A stretch of DNA of 64,000 nt, taken from the NCBI RefSeq assembly GCF_039542385.1, contig NZ_BAABIA010000005.1:434001-498000 (forward strand), in the 5' to 3' direction. The position numbers and the translations under genes are program-made. The notes under the pieces are model-generated. The model saw only the letters and a program-made list of their open reading frames with translations. It made no database searches and was not told where the DNA came from. Positions 27,370 to 36,000 of the stretch are shown in pieces; positions within the stretch are counted from its first letter, which is position 1, and each line of letters opens with the position of its first letter. The DNA is from Prosthecobacter algae (GTDB lineage: Bacteria > Verrucomicrobiota > Verrucomicrobiia > Verrucomicrobiales > Verrucomicrobiaceae).

Positions 27370-27386
27370 ATTGCATGAAGTGCAAT
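27370..27386 (-). promoter_or_regulatory. Candidate AbiEi operator
   Basis: Inverted repeat ATTGCA-TGAAG-TGCAAT, 6-bp perfect arms around a 5-base centre, immediately upstream of the AbiEi start. It fits the known autoregulation of abiE operons. Confidence 0.55.
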
Positions 27387-27548
27387 GTTTTGCGGTGTTC
27401 TCTAAAGAGCATCTCAAGGAGCGATCACTGATTTCACTGAATCACGTTCTGTGACAATCACACAATCTCATCCAAAATCCTGCAATAGACGCATTACAGA
27501 TCATCCTCAAGTTGGCAGATGATGAAGTTGGGTTCTCGAAGTGATGCG

Positions 27549-29048
27549 TCATTTATGGGGACTGTAACTAGCTCTCTTTAATTGATGCCGAGTAACAGCG
27601 TGCGACGGTGCCTCAAAGGTGACAGCTTTGACGTGGTGCACATGTATGGTCTCTAAGTCAATACTGAGCGTTGGCGCACGAGTGTCTAAGTTGTGGTCAA
27701 AGAAATGGTTCAGGCCAAACATCCAATGCGTGGCGAGACTTTCATCTTCAAGTTCTGGGGGTGGAGGCATAGTTTCCAACACTCTGTAGTCGTCTTGAAC
27801 ACCATCGGAATCTCTCATCTCAAGTTGAACGTCCACCTTGGTTCCTTTTGGTAATTCCACCTCCTCAACTCTAGCTGCGTGGTGGAACAACACCACGTTC
27901 GATGATTCCTGTCCGGTTTGAACAGATGGAAAAACTATTCCATCCAATCGGGCTTCGTTAGCCAGGTAGTCGGCGACTGCTTGCGTGGGCAGATATTCTG
28001 ACGCCTCTTCGTGCGGCATAACGGCGCGGGACATGAGATGACTCAACACCTCCAGAAAGTTACACCTCTGCATCTGCACAATGGTGGCAGGATCGAAAAT
28101 GCTTCCGCCAGCGGATACCGATCTCAGGGCGGTCAAATCGAGCAGCCGAAGGGGCCGCATGATATTGAAAATGGCCAGAGCTACTTTGCTTCCGACTGGC
28201 GGCCGAACTTCAGATAGCGCCGTTCTGGCGTCTCGAGCTCCGTAGAACACAGCGATACCCCGCGCATTCATCCTTCCTGAACAGGCAGCCTCTGTGGGCG
28301 GCGTGCCGAGATGTTTCCACGGAGCTTTAAGAGACTCGGCCAGTTTGTCGTCTTCACCAGCAAAAACCCGTGCGCGGTAAAGAGCGTTAATTGGCATTCC
28401 TGGTCCTATCGTCACCACCACTCCTGTTCGACTGGTCGTTCGCAGTTCAGCAACTCCATTGAAAATCTGATCGAGGATCAGTTTGGCTGATGGTGAGAAG
28501 AAGCGGCTTTGAGTCTTGAGGCCACGCTCGAAATCATTCCATAGAACGAGGAACTCACCGTGGCCCGCATCCTTCTCAGTATAGTGAGACTCGTGCGAAA
28601 AAGCACACTCCTCTCCAACCTCGACCAGACCATGATCGTAGTGACGATCTTCTAGCACGCACCGGATGTCCTCTGCAATTTCTTCGCAGACATCAGCAGC
28701 GTTGAGAATCGCCCATTTTGCCTCCTCACCATCTCGATCCCACCCTACTTCTCGCGACATCGCATACTCAAACCCGTCGGGTTCGGTGGCGGTGCGCTCA
28801 TAGTGTTCTTCAAAAGCGCGCTCAACGAGATCTGCAACTTCCTCAATAAAAAGTGTGCGCCCTTCTTCGTCGCAGTAGGAGCAGAAGCCCACGGTTCCTG
28901 TGGTTCGGATGAGGTTTTTGAGATGATCCTCTCCCACGCAATCGGAGCATACACGATTACTTTCTTCGGCATCTGGTTCAGATAAACTCACAGAAATTAA
29001 TTGTTGATGACTAGCTTTTTTTGACGTGAATCTGCTTGGCAACTGCAA
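27549..29048 (-). CDS. RES-domain protein with N-terminal HEPN/RES zinc-knuckle region
   Basis: 499 residues. The N-terminal third has C-x2-C and C-x2-C pairs (VCSDCVG and GFCSYCDEEG) followed by a helical region, as in the HEPN/RES-N1 family. The RES fold lies about residues 215-400, with ALYRARVF, GRMNARGIAVFYGARDARTA and LFHHAA motifs; RES enzymes degrade NAD+. No Xre antitoxin partner is adjacent. The first ~19 codons, from TTG 29048, read through a decayed mazE copy in another frame; a GTG at 28991 is an alternative start. Translation may have been captured from that relic. Confidence 0.82.
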   Translation of the reverse strand: MQLPSRFTSKKASHQQLISVSLSEPDAEESNRVCSDCVGEDHLKNLIRTTGTVGFCSYCDEEGRTLFIEEVADLVERAFEEHYERTATEPDGFEYAMSREVGWDRDGEEAKWAILNAADVCEEIAEDIRCVLEDRHYDHGLVEVGEECAFSHESHYTEKDAGHGEFLVLWNDFERGLKTQSRFFSPSAKLILDQIFNGVAELRTTSRTGVVVTIGPGMPINALYRARVFAGEDDKLAESLKAPWKHLGTPPTEAACSGRMNARGIAVFYGARDARTALSEVRPPVGSKVALAIFNIMRPLRLLDLTALRSVSAGGSIFDPATIVQMQRCNFLEVLSHLMSRAVMPHEEASEYLPTQAVADYLANEARLDGIVFPSVQTGQESSNVVLFHHAARVEEVELPKGTKVDVQLEMRDSDGVQDDYRVLETMPPPPELEDESLATHWMFGLNHFFDHNLDTRAPTLSIDLETIHVHHVKAVTFEAPSHAVTRHQLKRASYSPHK

Positions 29049-29107
29049 GAAGGCTGCATGGAGCGAGACTGTTACCTCATTTTTGGATCGTGGCTGTCAT
29101 TTTTCTA
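29021..29107 (-). pseudogene. Decayed second copy of the mazE 5' end
   Basis: About 87 bp matching the start region of the intact mazE (29733-29822) at roughly 80% by eye, including part of the sequence before the ATG. The relic reads MTATIQK then stop: TGG of the intact gene is TGA here. It overlaps the first codons of the RES gene in a different frame. It probably arose by duplication of the mazEF promoter and start or by loss of a second mazEF copy. Confidence 0.75.
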
Positions 29108-29216
29108 CAGGAGACCACCCAGAAGGCTTCTCACGCGAGTGATGCCTGGAATTCCACCGTCTTTTCCACTAAGGTTGGAGTATTGGAAATCGCACATTTG
29201 GGAGCTGCGGGCTGAT

Positions 29217-29570
29217 TTACGACGGCACCTCAAACAACGTCATCGTCCGAGCTATGACCTCATGCAAGAAGCTGAGGGGCACTTTGCAGATGGGCTGCCA
29301 TTTGCGCTCTTTCCAGTCCAGCGAGCGAATATGATCGCAGAGAACTAGGCCACCGATTGGAAGTCCAGCAGGGACGGCGAGTTCGAAGGGGTAGCCTTTG
29401 GCTTTGCTGGTGATGGGGCAGAAGATGGCGAGACCAGTTTTCTCGTTATAGCGGGTGTGGCTCAAAACGATGGCGGGGCGGCGGCCTGCCTGCTCACGCC
29501 CTGCTTGGGGATCGAAAACCAGCCAACCGAGAGTGCCGAGTTCGGGCACGGGCGGGCCTTTGGTCTTCAT
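29217..29570 (-). CDS. mazF: MazF-like endoribonuclease toxin
   Basis: 117 residues from the ATG at 29570, which overlaps the mazE stop by 4 bp; a longer reading adds 12 residues within mazE. MazF fold markers are GTLGWLVFDPQAG..Q.GRRPAIVLSH (start), CPITSK and VLCDHIRSLDWKER. It would cleave mRNA at specific short sites unless bound by MazE. Confidence 0.9.
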   Translation of the reverse strand: MKTKGPPVPELGTLGWLVFDPQAGREQAGRRPAIVLSHTRYNEKTGLAIFCPITSKAKGYPFELAVPAGLPIGGLVLCDHIRSLDWKERKWQPICKVPLSFLHEVIARTMTLFEVPS

Positions 29571-29812
29571 GGAGGCAGAACCTCCCGGCCCACGTCTGCA
29601 CCCCATTCGGTCGCCAAGTGGAGGTTTTCAGGCGTCACTTGGTCGAGCAGGTCATCGAGATTAATCTTCTTCGGAGCAGCCTTCACGGTGAGCCCGGAAG
29701 CGCCGACTTTAAGCGTCACGGGATCGCCCTCCTTGACATGAATTTGCTTGGCGACGGCAAAAGGGATGCGCAAAGCGAGACTGTTGCCCCATTTTTGGAT
29801 TGTGGCTGTCAT
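29567..29812 (-). CDS. mazE: MazE-like antitoxin
   Basis: 81 residues with the SpoVT/AbrB-type N-terminus of MazE (TATIQKWGNSLALRIP) that binds DNA and a C-terminal acidic/hydrophobic tail (LDDLLDQVTPENLH) that binds MazF. It precedes mazF with an ATGA overlap, the usual autoregulated pair. Confidence 0.9.
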   Translation of the reverse strand: MTATIQKWGNSLALRIPFAVAKQIHVKEGDPVTLKVGASGLTVKAAPKKINLDDLLDQVTPENLHLATEWGADVGREVLPP

Positions 29813-29863
29813 GTCTCTACATTGAGGCTACTCATGAAACTTGTCAATGGTGCCAGCTTGATT

Positions 29864-31120
29864 CTACGGAGAAGACACCACCGCAGTTCGCAGCGCCGCC
29901 AGCTCACCCAACTCCTCAGCGCTCAACGCCCGATCAAAGACCGCCACGCCACCGATCCAGCCGGTGAAGCCGACGCTGCGGCTGCTGTGGATGACACGGC
30001 CGATGGTGAAGGGGCCGCCGCTTTGGGCGTCCTTCGGCGTGTAGAGATCGTGCGGGTACCACCAGGGGTTCAGTCGCAGGGCGACGAGATCACGAGCGAC
30101 TTCTTTTCCGCCGCGCAGTGTCACCTCGATTTTGGTGAAGCGATGCTCACGCAGTTCGATGCGTTCGTCTGCGGATTCGCGCAGCACTTTCACGCTCAGC
30201 GGCTCGCCTTCTGGTGGATTGTAATATTGATCTTTCGGGAAGGCCTCGTCCTCGCCCTCCTGCTTGCCGGGCAGCTTCGCGTAATGGCCCTGCATGTAAG
30301 CATTGTAGGCAAAGGAGATGAGCTTGTCCTTCTTCGGGTTGTCCAGCCAGCGGTCGCCGGAGATGCCATCGAGCCAGCCGGTGAGTTCGTCCTTTTCATG
30401 GTCGAAGGTCATGGCAAAGCACTGCCACGAGGCATCGAGCACTTCATGGGATGAATCGGCGGGAACTTCGGGTGAAAGGCCGGCGGAGTTGCTCTTGTGC
30501 AGAGCATACTTGTTGAGGAAGGAACTCGCGCCGTTTTCCGAAACGTGCCCACAGGCACTGCCTTGTTTGTTGAGGCCAGCAAAGAGGGCGTATTGGCGCT
30601 GCCCACGCTCCACCTTGGCGATGGTGGTCGTGCTTTTTTCTTTCAAGTCGGTGCCTTCATGCCAGATGCCTGCGAGGGCGTGATTGCCACTTTCGCGAAT
30701 GGCCCAGACGACGACCGTCACGGACTTGCCAGTACCTTTGATGTCCAGCGGGGTATCATGCAGCCGCGCACGCGGCACGAAGAGGAAGGGGCGGAAGTCC
30801 GGATCGCTCTCCTTCACAATCTGAATCGCCTGACCAAAAGGGCCACGCCCCAGGAGCGGGAAATCTGCATAGGTGGCCTCACGGCCCGCACCCCAGTAAT
30901 CCTTGACGTAGTTCGCGGCATCCAGCGGGTAGTCTGTCTTGGCTCCTGCGGGCACATGGGCAGTAAAGCGATGAACGCCAGCAGGCTCACGCTTCACAAA
31001 GTCCCAGAAGGCAACGAGGCCGGGTACGCTGGTGACTTCAGCGACTCGGGAGGCGGTGGCTTGTTCGGCTGCATGAGTGAAGGCAGCCGCGCTCAGGGTG
31101 AGGAAAAGAAGGCGAATCAT
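29864..31120 (-). CDS. Secreted LamG-like (concanavalin-type) domain protein
   Basis: 418 residues from the ATG at 31120, which opens a signal peptide (MIRLLFLTLSAAAFTHA). VPGLVAFWDFVKREP at the start and WQCFAMTFDHEKDELTGWLDG later resemble a LamG/concanavalin A-like lectin domain, and FTGWIGGVAVFDRALSAEEL is its usual last strand. Many verrucomicrobial and planctomycetal exported proteins have this layout. It may bind polysaccharide. It is followed downstream by mazE but without sign of co-transcription. Confidence 0.82.
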   Translation of the reverse strand: MIRLLFLTLSAAAFTHAAEQATASRVAEVTSVPGLVAFWDFVKREPAGVHRFTAHVPAGAKTDYPLDAANYVKDYWGAGREATYADFPLLGRGPFGQAIQIVKESDPDFRPFLFVPRARLHDTPLDIKGTGKSVTVVVWAIRESGNHALAGIWHEGTDLKEKSTTTIAKVERGQRQYALFAGLNKQGSACGHVSENGASSFLNKYALHKSNSAGLSPEVPADSSHEVLDASWQCFAMTFDHEKDELTGWLDGISGDRWLDNPKKDKLISFAYNAYMQGHYAKLPGKQEGEDEAFPKDQYYNPPEGEPLSVKVLRESADERIELREHRFTKIEVTLRGGKEVARDLVALRLNPWWYPHDLYTPKDAQSGGPFTIGRVIHSSRSVGFTGWIGGVAVFDRALSAEELGELAALRTAVVSSP

Positions 31121-31179
31121 AGGCTGGGCTGATCTTGGCAAAACCCAAGCAGAGCGCCAGCCGATGTTTAGGCCTTTTG

Positions 31180-31208
31180 CATGCAGGGCTGTTCTAAAAC
31201 CCTGCATG
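31180..31208 (-). terminator. Hairpin between two secreted-protein genes
   Basis: Perfect 9-bp inverted repeat (CATGCAGGG at 31180-31188, CCCTGCATG at 31200-31208) with an 11-base loop, just past the stop of the reverse gene at 31225. It lacks a T-run on either side, so it is a terminator-like or processing hairpin rather than a clear rho-independent terminator. Confidence 0.4.
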
Positions 31209-31224
31209 GCAACTTTCTGCCCGC

Positions 31225-31911
31225 CTACTTGGCGATGCCCTTGATGGCGAAGTCGTCATACTCCACGTCCACCGGATTGGTGGTGAGGCTGATCAGGGAT
31301 TTGGTGGCATGGGTGATGCCATCAGATTTAAAGCTGCCGACTTCTTTGCCATCAATCGTCACCTTGAGCTCGTCGCCCTGAGTCTGCACCACCAGCGTGT
31401 GCCACTCCTGCAGGGCCAATTTCACAGGCAGGCGCTTGGCTTTTGCTGCCAGCATCTTCTTTTCATCTTCGGTGAGTTGATTGGCCTTTTTACGCTCATA
31501 GAGACCGCCTTCGAGATTGAAGCCGCCGGTTTTGGCGTCGGAGAGATTCACGCTCGTGGGGCTGATGGTGGCCTGGCAGATGTGGCCGGCATGGGAGCCC
31601 TTGTAGTTCTTGTCATCGAACCAGACATTGAAGCTCTTGGCCTTGTCGCTGACGAAGCGGAACTTCACGGACACTTCGAGGTCCTTTTCACCTTCGATGC
31701 GGATGTGATCCACAGCGGAGTGATCCGAGGTGGGTGCGGTGATGCCGACCAGCACACCGTCTTTGACAATGCTGGCGCTTTTGTAGTGGCCCCAGGCCTT
31801 GCCAAAACCTTCGGCAGTAAAGTCGTCGGAGAAAAGAACACGCGGATAGTCAGCCGAGAAGGCAGCATTGACCGTGAGAGAAAGGAGAGCCAGAGGCAGC
31901 AGGATTTTCAT
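31225..31911 (-). CDS. Secreted DUF1080-like (3-keto-disaccharide hydrolase-type) protein
   Basis: 228 residues with a signal peptide (MKILLPLALLSLTVNAAFSA). FSDDFTAEGFGKAWGHYKSA, LEVSVKFRFVSDKAKSFNVW and EWHTLVVQTQGDELKVTIDG are typical of DUF1080/concanavalin-like exported proteins of planctomycetes and verrucomicrobia, some of which act on 3-keto-glycosides or related sugars. The exact substrate is unknown. It lies 60 bp after the dehydrogenase stop on the same strand. Confidence 0.8.
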   Translation of the reverse strand: MKILLPLALLSLTVNAAFSADYPRVLFSDDFTAEGFGKAWGHYKSASIVKDGVLVGITAPTSDHSAVDHIRIEGEKDLEVSVKFRFVSDKAKSFNVWFDDKNYKGSHAGHICQATISPTSVNLSDAKTGGFNLEGGLYERKKANQLTEDEKKMLAAKAKRLPVKLALQEWHTLVVQTQGDELKVTIDGKEVGSFKSDGITHATKSLISLTTNPVDVEYDDFAIKGIAK

Positions 31912-31971
31912 GGGAAGCTATTAACGTGAGGCTGGGAAACAACTAGCGTCGTTTTGTGGCGACGGCCTTTT

Positions 31972-33000
31972 TTACACGGGCCGTAAGACACTCTTCACCA
32001 CCTCGCCTTTGTGCATTTTCTCAAAAGCTTCATGCCATTCCGTGACAGGCCAGACGCCGCCAATGATGGGTTTCACGTCGAACTGGCCGCTGGCGAGGAG
32101 AGCAATCACGCGCTCCCAGATCGGCCAGTTGTGACTGAAGCTGCCCTGAAGCGTGATGTTCTTCTGCACTAGGGGATCCATGTTGAAGCCGAGGGGCTGA
32201 GGCCCCCAGCCAACTTTGCTGATCCAGCCCGCTGGGCGGACGATATCGAGGGCGATCTTGAGCGTAACGCTGGCACCAGCGGCATCAATGACGCCATCGC
32301 AGCCGAGGCCATCGCGCTCCAGAGCCCACGGTTTGGCATCGCCGATGATCACCTGGCAGCCGTAGTGCTTGCGGGCGAGTTCCAGGCGATGGGCATCCTG
32401 GGGCAAGCCAACGATGGCCACCTCCGCACCACAAAGACGGGCCATGGCCGCGCAGAGGATGCCGATGGTGCCAGGGCCGAGAACGACCACACGGTCGCCT
32501 GGTTCAATGCGGGCATTCTTCACCACCGCATTATAGGCCACGCAGCAGGGCTCCGTGAGGCAGGCCTGCTCAAAGGGCAGATGATCTGGCACGTGATGCA
32601 GGATGCGGCTGGGCACCCGCACATATTTGGTCATGGCACCGTTCACGCCATAACCAAATCCTTTGCGGGTATTGTCCAGATTGTACAAACCCCGACGGGT
32701 CATGGGATTGTCCTTGGAAATGATGGCGGCGGTTTCAGACACGACGCGGTCGCCTTCCTTCCAGCCTTCGACGTCTTTGCCCACCTGGATGATGTGACCG
32801 CCAAATTCGTGGCCGAGCACCACAGGGTAGTTCACCGGCCAGGAGTGGTCTGCTGTCCACTGGTGAAGATCACTGCCGCAGACGCCCACATTGGCGACCT
32901 CCAGCAGCACGTCCTCCGCGCCGATTTCGGGCTGCTCGATTTCACGGATTTCGACAGAGCCTTTTTCAGGCGCGTAATTGACGACGGCGGCGGATTTCAT
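31972..33000 (-). CDS. Zinc-type alcohol/sugar dehydrogenase (MDR), lacking structural zinc
   Basis: 342 residues from the ATG at 33000. It has the catalytic zinc region CGSDLHQWT, GHEFGG and EPCCVAYN, and the Rossmann motif VVVLGPGTIGILCA. Sorbitol, idonate or threonine dehydrogenases normally carry four structural cysteines after the GHE motif; here the stretch ETAAIISKDNPMTRRGLYNL has none. It probably oxidises a polyol or sugar acid with NAD+. Motif copy C lies 42 bp upstream. The secreted DUF1080-like gene follows downstream. Confidence 0.87.
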   Translation of the reverse strand: MKSAAVVNYAPEKGSVEIREIEQPEIGAEDVLLEVANVGVCGSDLHQWTADHSWPVNYPVVLGHEFGGHIIQVGKDVEGWKEGDRVVSETAAIISKDNPMTRRGLYNLDNTRKGFGYGVNGAMTKYVRVPSRILHHVPDHLPFEQACLTEPCCVAYNAVVKNARIEPGDRVVVLGPGTIGILCAAMARLCGAEVAIVGLPQDAHRLELARKHYGCQVIIGDAKPWALERDGLGCDGVIDAAGASVTLKIALDIVRPAGWISKVGWGPQPLGFNMDPLVQKNITLQGSFSHNWPIWERVIALLASGQFDVKPIIGGVWPVTEWHEAFEKMHKGEVVKSVLRPV

Positions 33001-33041
33001 GGGTTGGAGTTGCCATGATACGACAATGCCGTGGCTCATCA

Positions 33042-33070
33042 CCACGACAAAGTGTGTGTGAATTGCGACA
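33042..33070 (-). promoter_or_regulatory. 29-bp shared upstream motif, copy C
   Basis: CCACGACAAAG-TG-TGTGTGAA-ttg-CGACA, 42 bp upstream of the dehydrogenase start and 9 bp past the stop of the giant repeat protein. It matches copies A and B except at the five variable positions. Confidence 0.6.
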
Positions 33071-33078
33071 AGCCTGCC

Positions 33079-36000
33079 TTAGATGAGCCGGCCACGACGG
33101 CGGGTGCCGAACAAGGCCATGAGCCCGAGCAGCAGCAGCATCGCGCGCCCCGGCTCTGGCACCACCACAACGACTCCGAGGGTGGCAAAGTGGCTGGTAT
33201 CCCAGAACAGGCCCGAGCCGGATATATCTGGCAGGTCCAGATCCAAGCCAGCATCCAGGTCGCCGAAACGGGCGTCAGGTCCCAAGTTGGTCGAGCTATT
33301 GAAGGCCGTGGTCCAGTCCACGAGGTTGAAGATCTGGCCATTCTGCGGTGTGAAGTTCAGAGATAGCACCTGGATTTTTGCTCCAGTCGCCTGATCCAGC
33401 GTGCCGGTGATGCTCACCTGATCGTGGTTTCCGAGGCCCCCCGCATTGGCGATGATGTAGTTGTTGTAGCCCAAGGAACCGTAGGCATTGCCGCCGAAGT
33501 TGTTGGTGCTGGTGAAGCTGGCGGTCGTGATCTGCAGTTGCAGGGTGGAGCCGCTGGCGAGGTTGAGCCCGGTGCCAAAGCTGAGCCTTTCCGCCGCATC
33601 ATTCACACTCGAACCTGGGGCAATGATGGAACCACTGAGGGCGGAAATGGCCCCCGTCACGCTGCCCCCACCTTCCATAATCTGGCCGGCCTGTAGCTGG
33701 AAACCACCGCTGACGGCATTCACGTTGAAGGTCGCGCCCGTGAGGACACTGATCCTGGCAGAATCATTCAGCGAGCCGGTCGCCCCGAGGGTGAGCGTGC
33801 CCGCGGCGATGGTGGTGTTACCCGTGTAGGTGTTGACCCCGCTCAGCAACAGGGTGCCGGTGCCGGTTTTAAGCAGGTTGTCTGCACCTGTTCCGTTGTC
33901 GGTGATGATCCCGGCATAACCCAGGGTTTCTGCGGTGTTCACCACGTCCAGAATCCCAGTGCCAGTGCCGCCGGCCTCTCCCAACGCGATGCCGCGGTTC
34001 GAGTTGAGCGTGACGTTAGCCCCCACGGAAAGAGAGCCGCCGTTGAGCACGATGTTATCCGGAGTGGCTGTCACCGGGGCCGCGCCCAGGGAGTTGTCAT
34101 TGTTGATTCGAAGGCTGCCATTTTCCACGGTCACCGCGCCCTCTGCACGCCAGTCCAGCGAAGCGGTGTTGTTGCCTGTCAGGGCGAGAGTGCCGATGCC
34201 CGTCTTCACCAGGCCGCCACTGCCAGTGATCGTGCCGAAGATCGTCTGCAAGGTGCCAGGGCCACTATTCACGGTGACGGTGCGCAAGCTGCTGCCCCAG
34301 GCGATGGCACCAGAGAGAGTCAACGCTGCGGGCACTGCGGGGCCGCGCACGCCCAGGGTAAAGTCACCGCCGACTGCCACGGCATTGGAAACGGTGCGGG
34401 CGGTGCCATCGGCCGTCAACGTGGTGTCTTGGCCCAGGGTCAAAGTGCCAGTGCCCAGAGGGCCGCTGGTCACCGTACCCGTCGTGCTGGCTCCGATGAC
34501 CAGCCCACCAGACTGGAGATCCACCCCACCGGAAAAGGTGCTGGCTCCGCTCAGTTGCAAGAAGCCGTCACCCGTTTTGATCAGGCCCGCTCCCGTGCCC
34601 GTGATGGCGCTGGAAATGTTCAACGCCGCCTGTTCAGGCGAGAGTGCAGCTTCAGCATACCGAATGGCCGCGACGTCCACGGTGCGGGTGCTGCCGCCAA
34701 GACTCAGCGTGCCCCCAGAGATGGTCGCCGTGCTGCTCACATTGGAGGAAGTGACCTCGATGTTTCCGCCCAGTGTCAGCGTCCCACTGCCGACGTTGAT
34801 GGCTGGGTTGGTGCTGCCACCCGTGTTGTTAAAGGTCACATTGTTCAGCGTGTTGCTACCCGTGAGGGTCAGGACCGAGGGACCATTCAAGGTCACGTCT
34901 TGGGCGGCGATGGTGCCATTGATTTGAGTGACGGTGCCTCCATTGAGGGTCAGCCCTCCCGCAGGCAGATTTCCCGCTGCACCCGCCGTGCCGATCTGAA
35001 GGATCTGACCGTTCACCACGGTGCCGCCGGTGTAGCTGTTCAGGTTGCTATTTAGCACCACTGGGAACTGGCCAAACACACCACCCCAGACCACTAAGCG
35101 CACCGCTTGGTTGTTGGTGGGGTTGTCAATGATCGCCGAATTGATGGTGAAGAGGTTCGCAGTGGCTTTGTTCTGATAAAAAATGAAGAGGTCGGTGGTG
35201 TCTCCAGGATTGATCCCACCCGCCGTGATTCTTCCCTGGTTAGGCGTGGTGCCGATCTGCGGGGTGAAAGTGACATCATTTTCCATGCTGGCGGAAAGGC
35301 CCCCACTGGTGAGATTCAGCACGTCTGTGGCATTCGCAAAGCTGATCACCGGAGCCGGGGTGGCCGTAGTTCCAATGAAGTTAAGCGAGTTGATGTTGAG
35401 GCCGCTTGCCGCCACGGCACCCGAGGCCGCCAGACGAATGTTTTGCGTCGGTTGGCTGGTGGCTGGCAGGGCACTGCCATCGTAACCGGCAAAGCCCACC
35501 GTATTCAAGGCACCGACTCCACCGGCAGTGTCATAACCGGCAAACTCCGCCGCATTGGTGTTGAAGTAGTTCGTCACGATCGCCCATGGACCCACGATGT
35601 TGTTGGTCGTAGCAAGCCCACCCGTAACCACAATATTTTCTGAAGAACCACCGGTGCTGGCCACAAGGCCCAGACGTTCCGAACTGGTGCCCGAGTAGCT
35701 CTGGCCAAAGTTCACCGTCGCTGCGGCATCGGCATCCCGCGTGAAGCCTGAAAGCGTCAGCGTGGCCGACTGCGGCATCAGGCTACCATTATTGCTACCT
35801 GTCGCAGCGGTGATGATGTTGCTGCCCTGAGCGAGGCTCACGAGGCCCACCGTTTCCGATGCCATGGAGCCGCCACGGCCATACAGGCTGAGGGTGCCAC
35901 CGCGCAGAGTGATGCCAATGTCATCCGCCAGCCGGTTTGCATCGTCGGTCAGGAAATTGTTTTCAAAGCGCAGCGCGCCGTAGCTGAGATCCAGGCTGGA

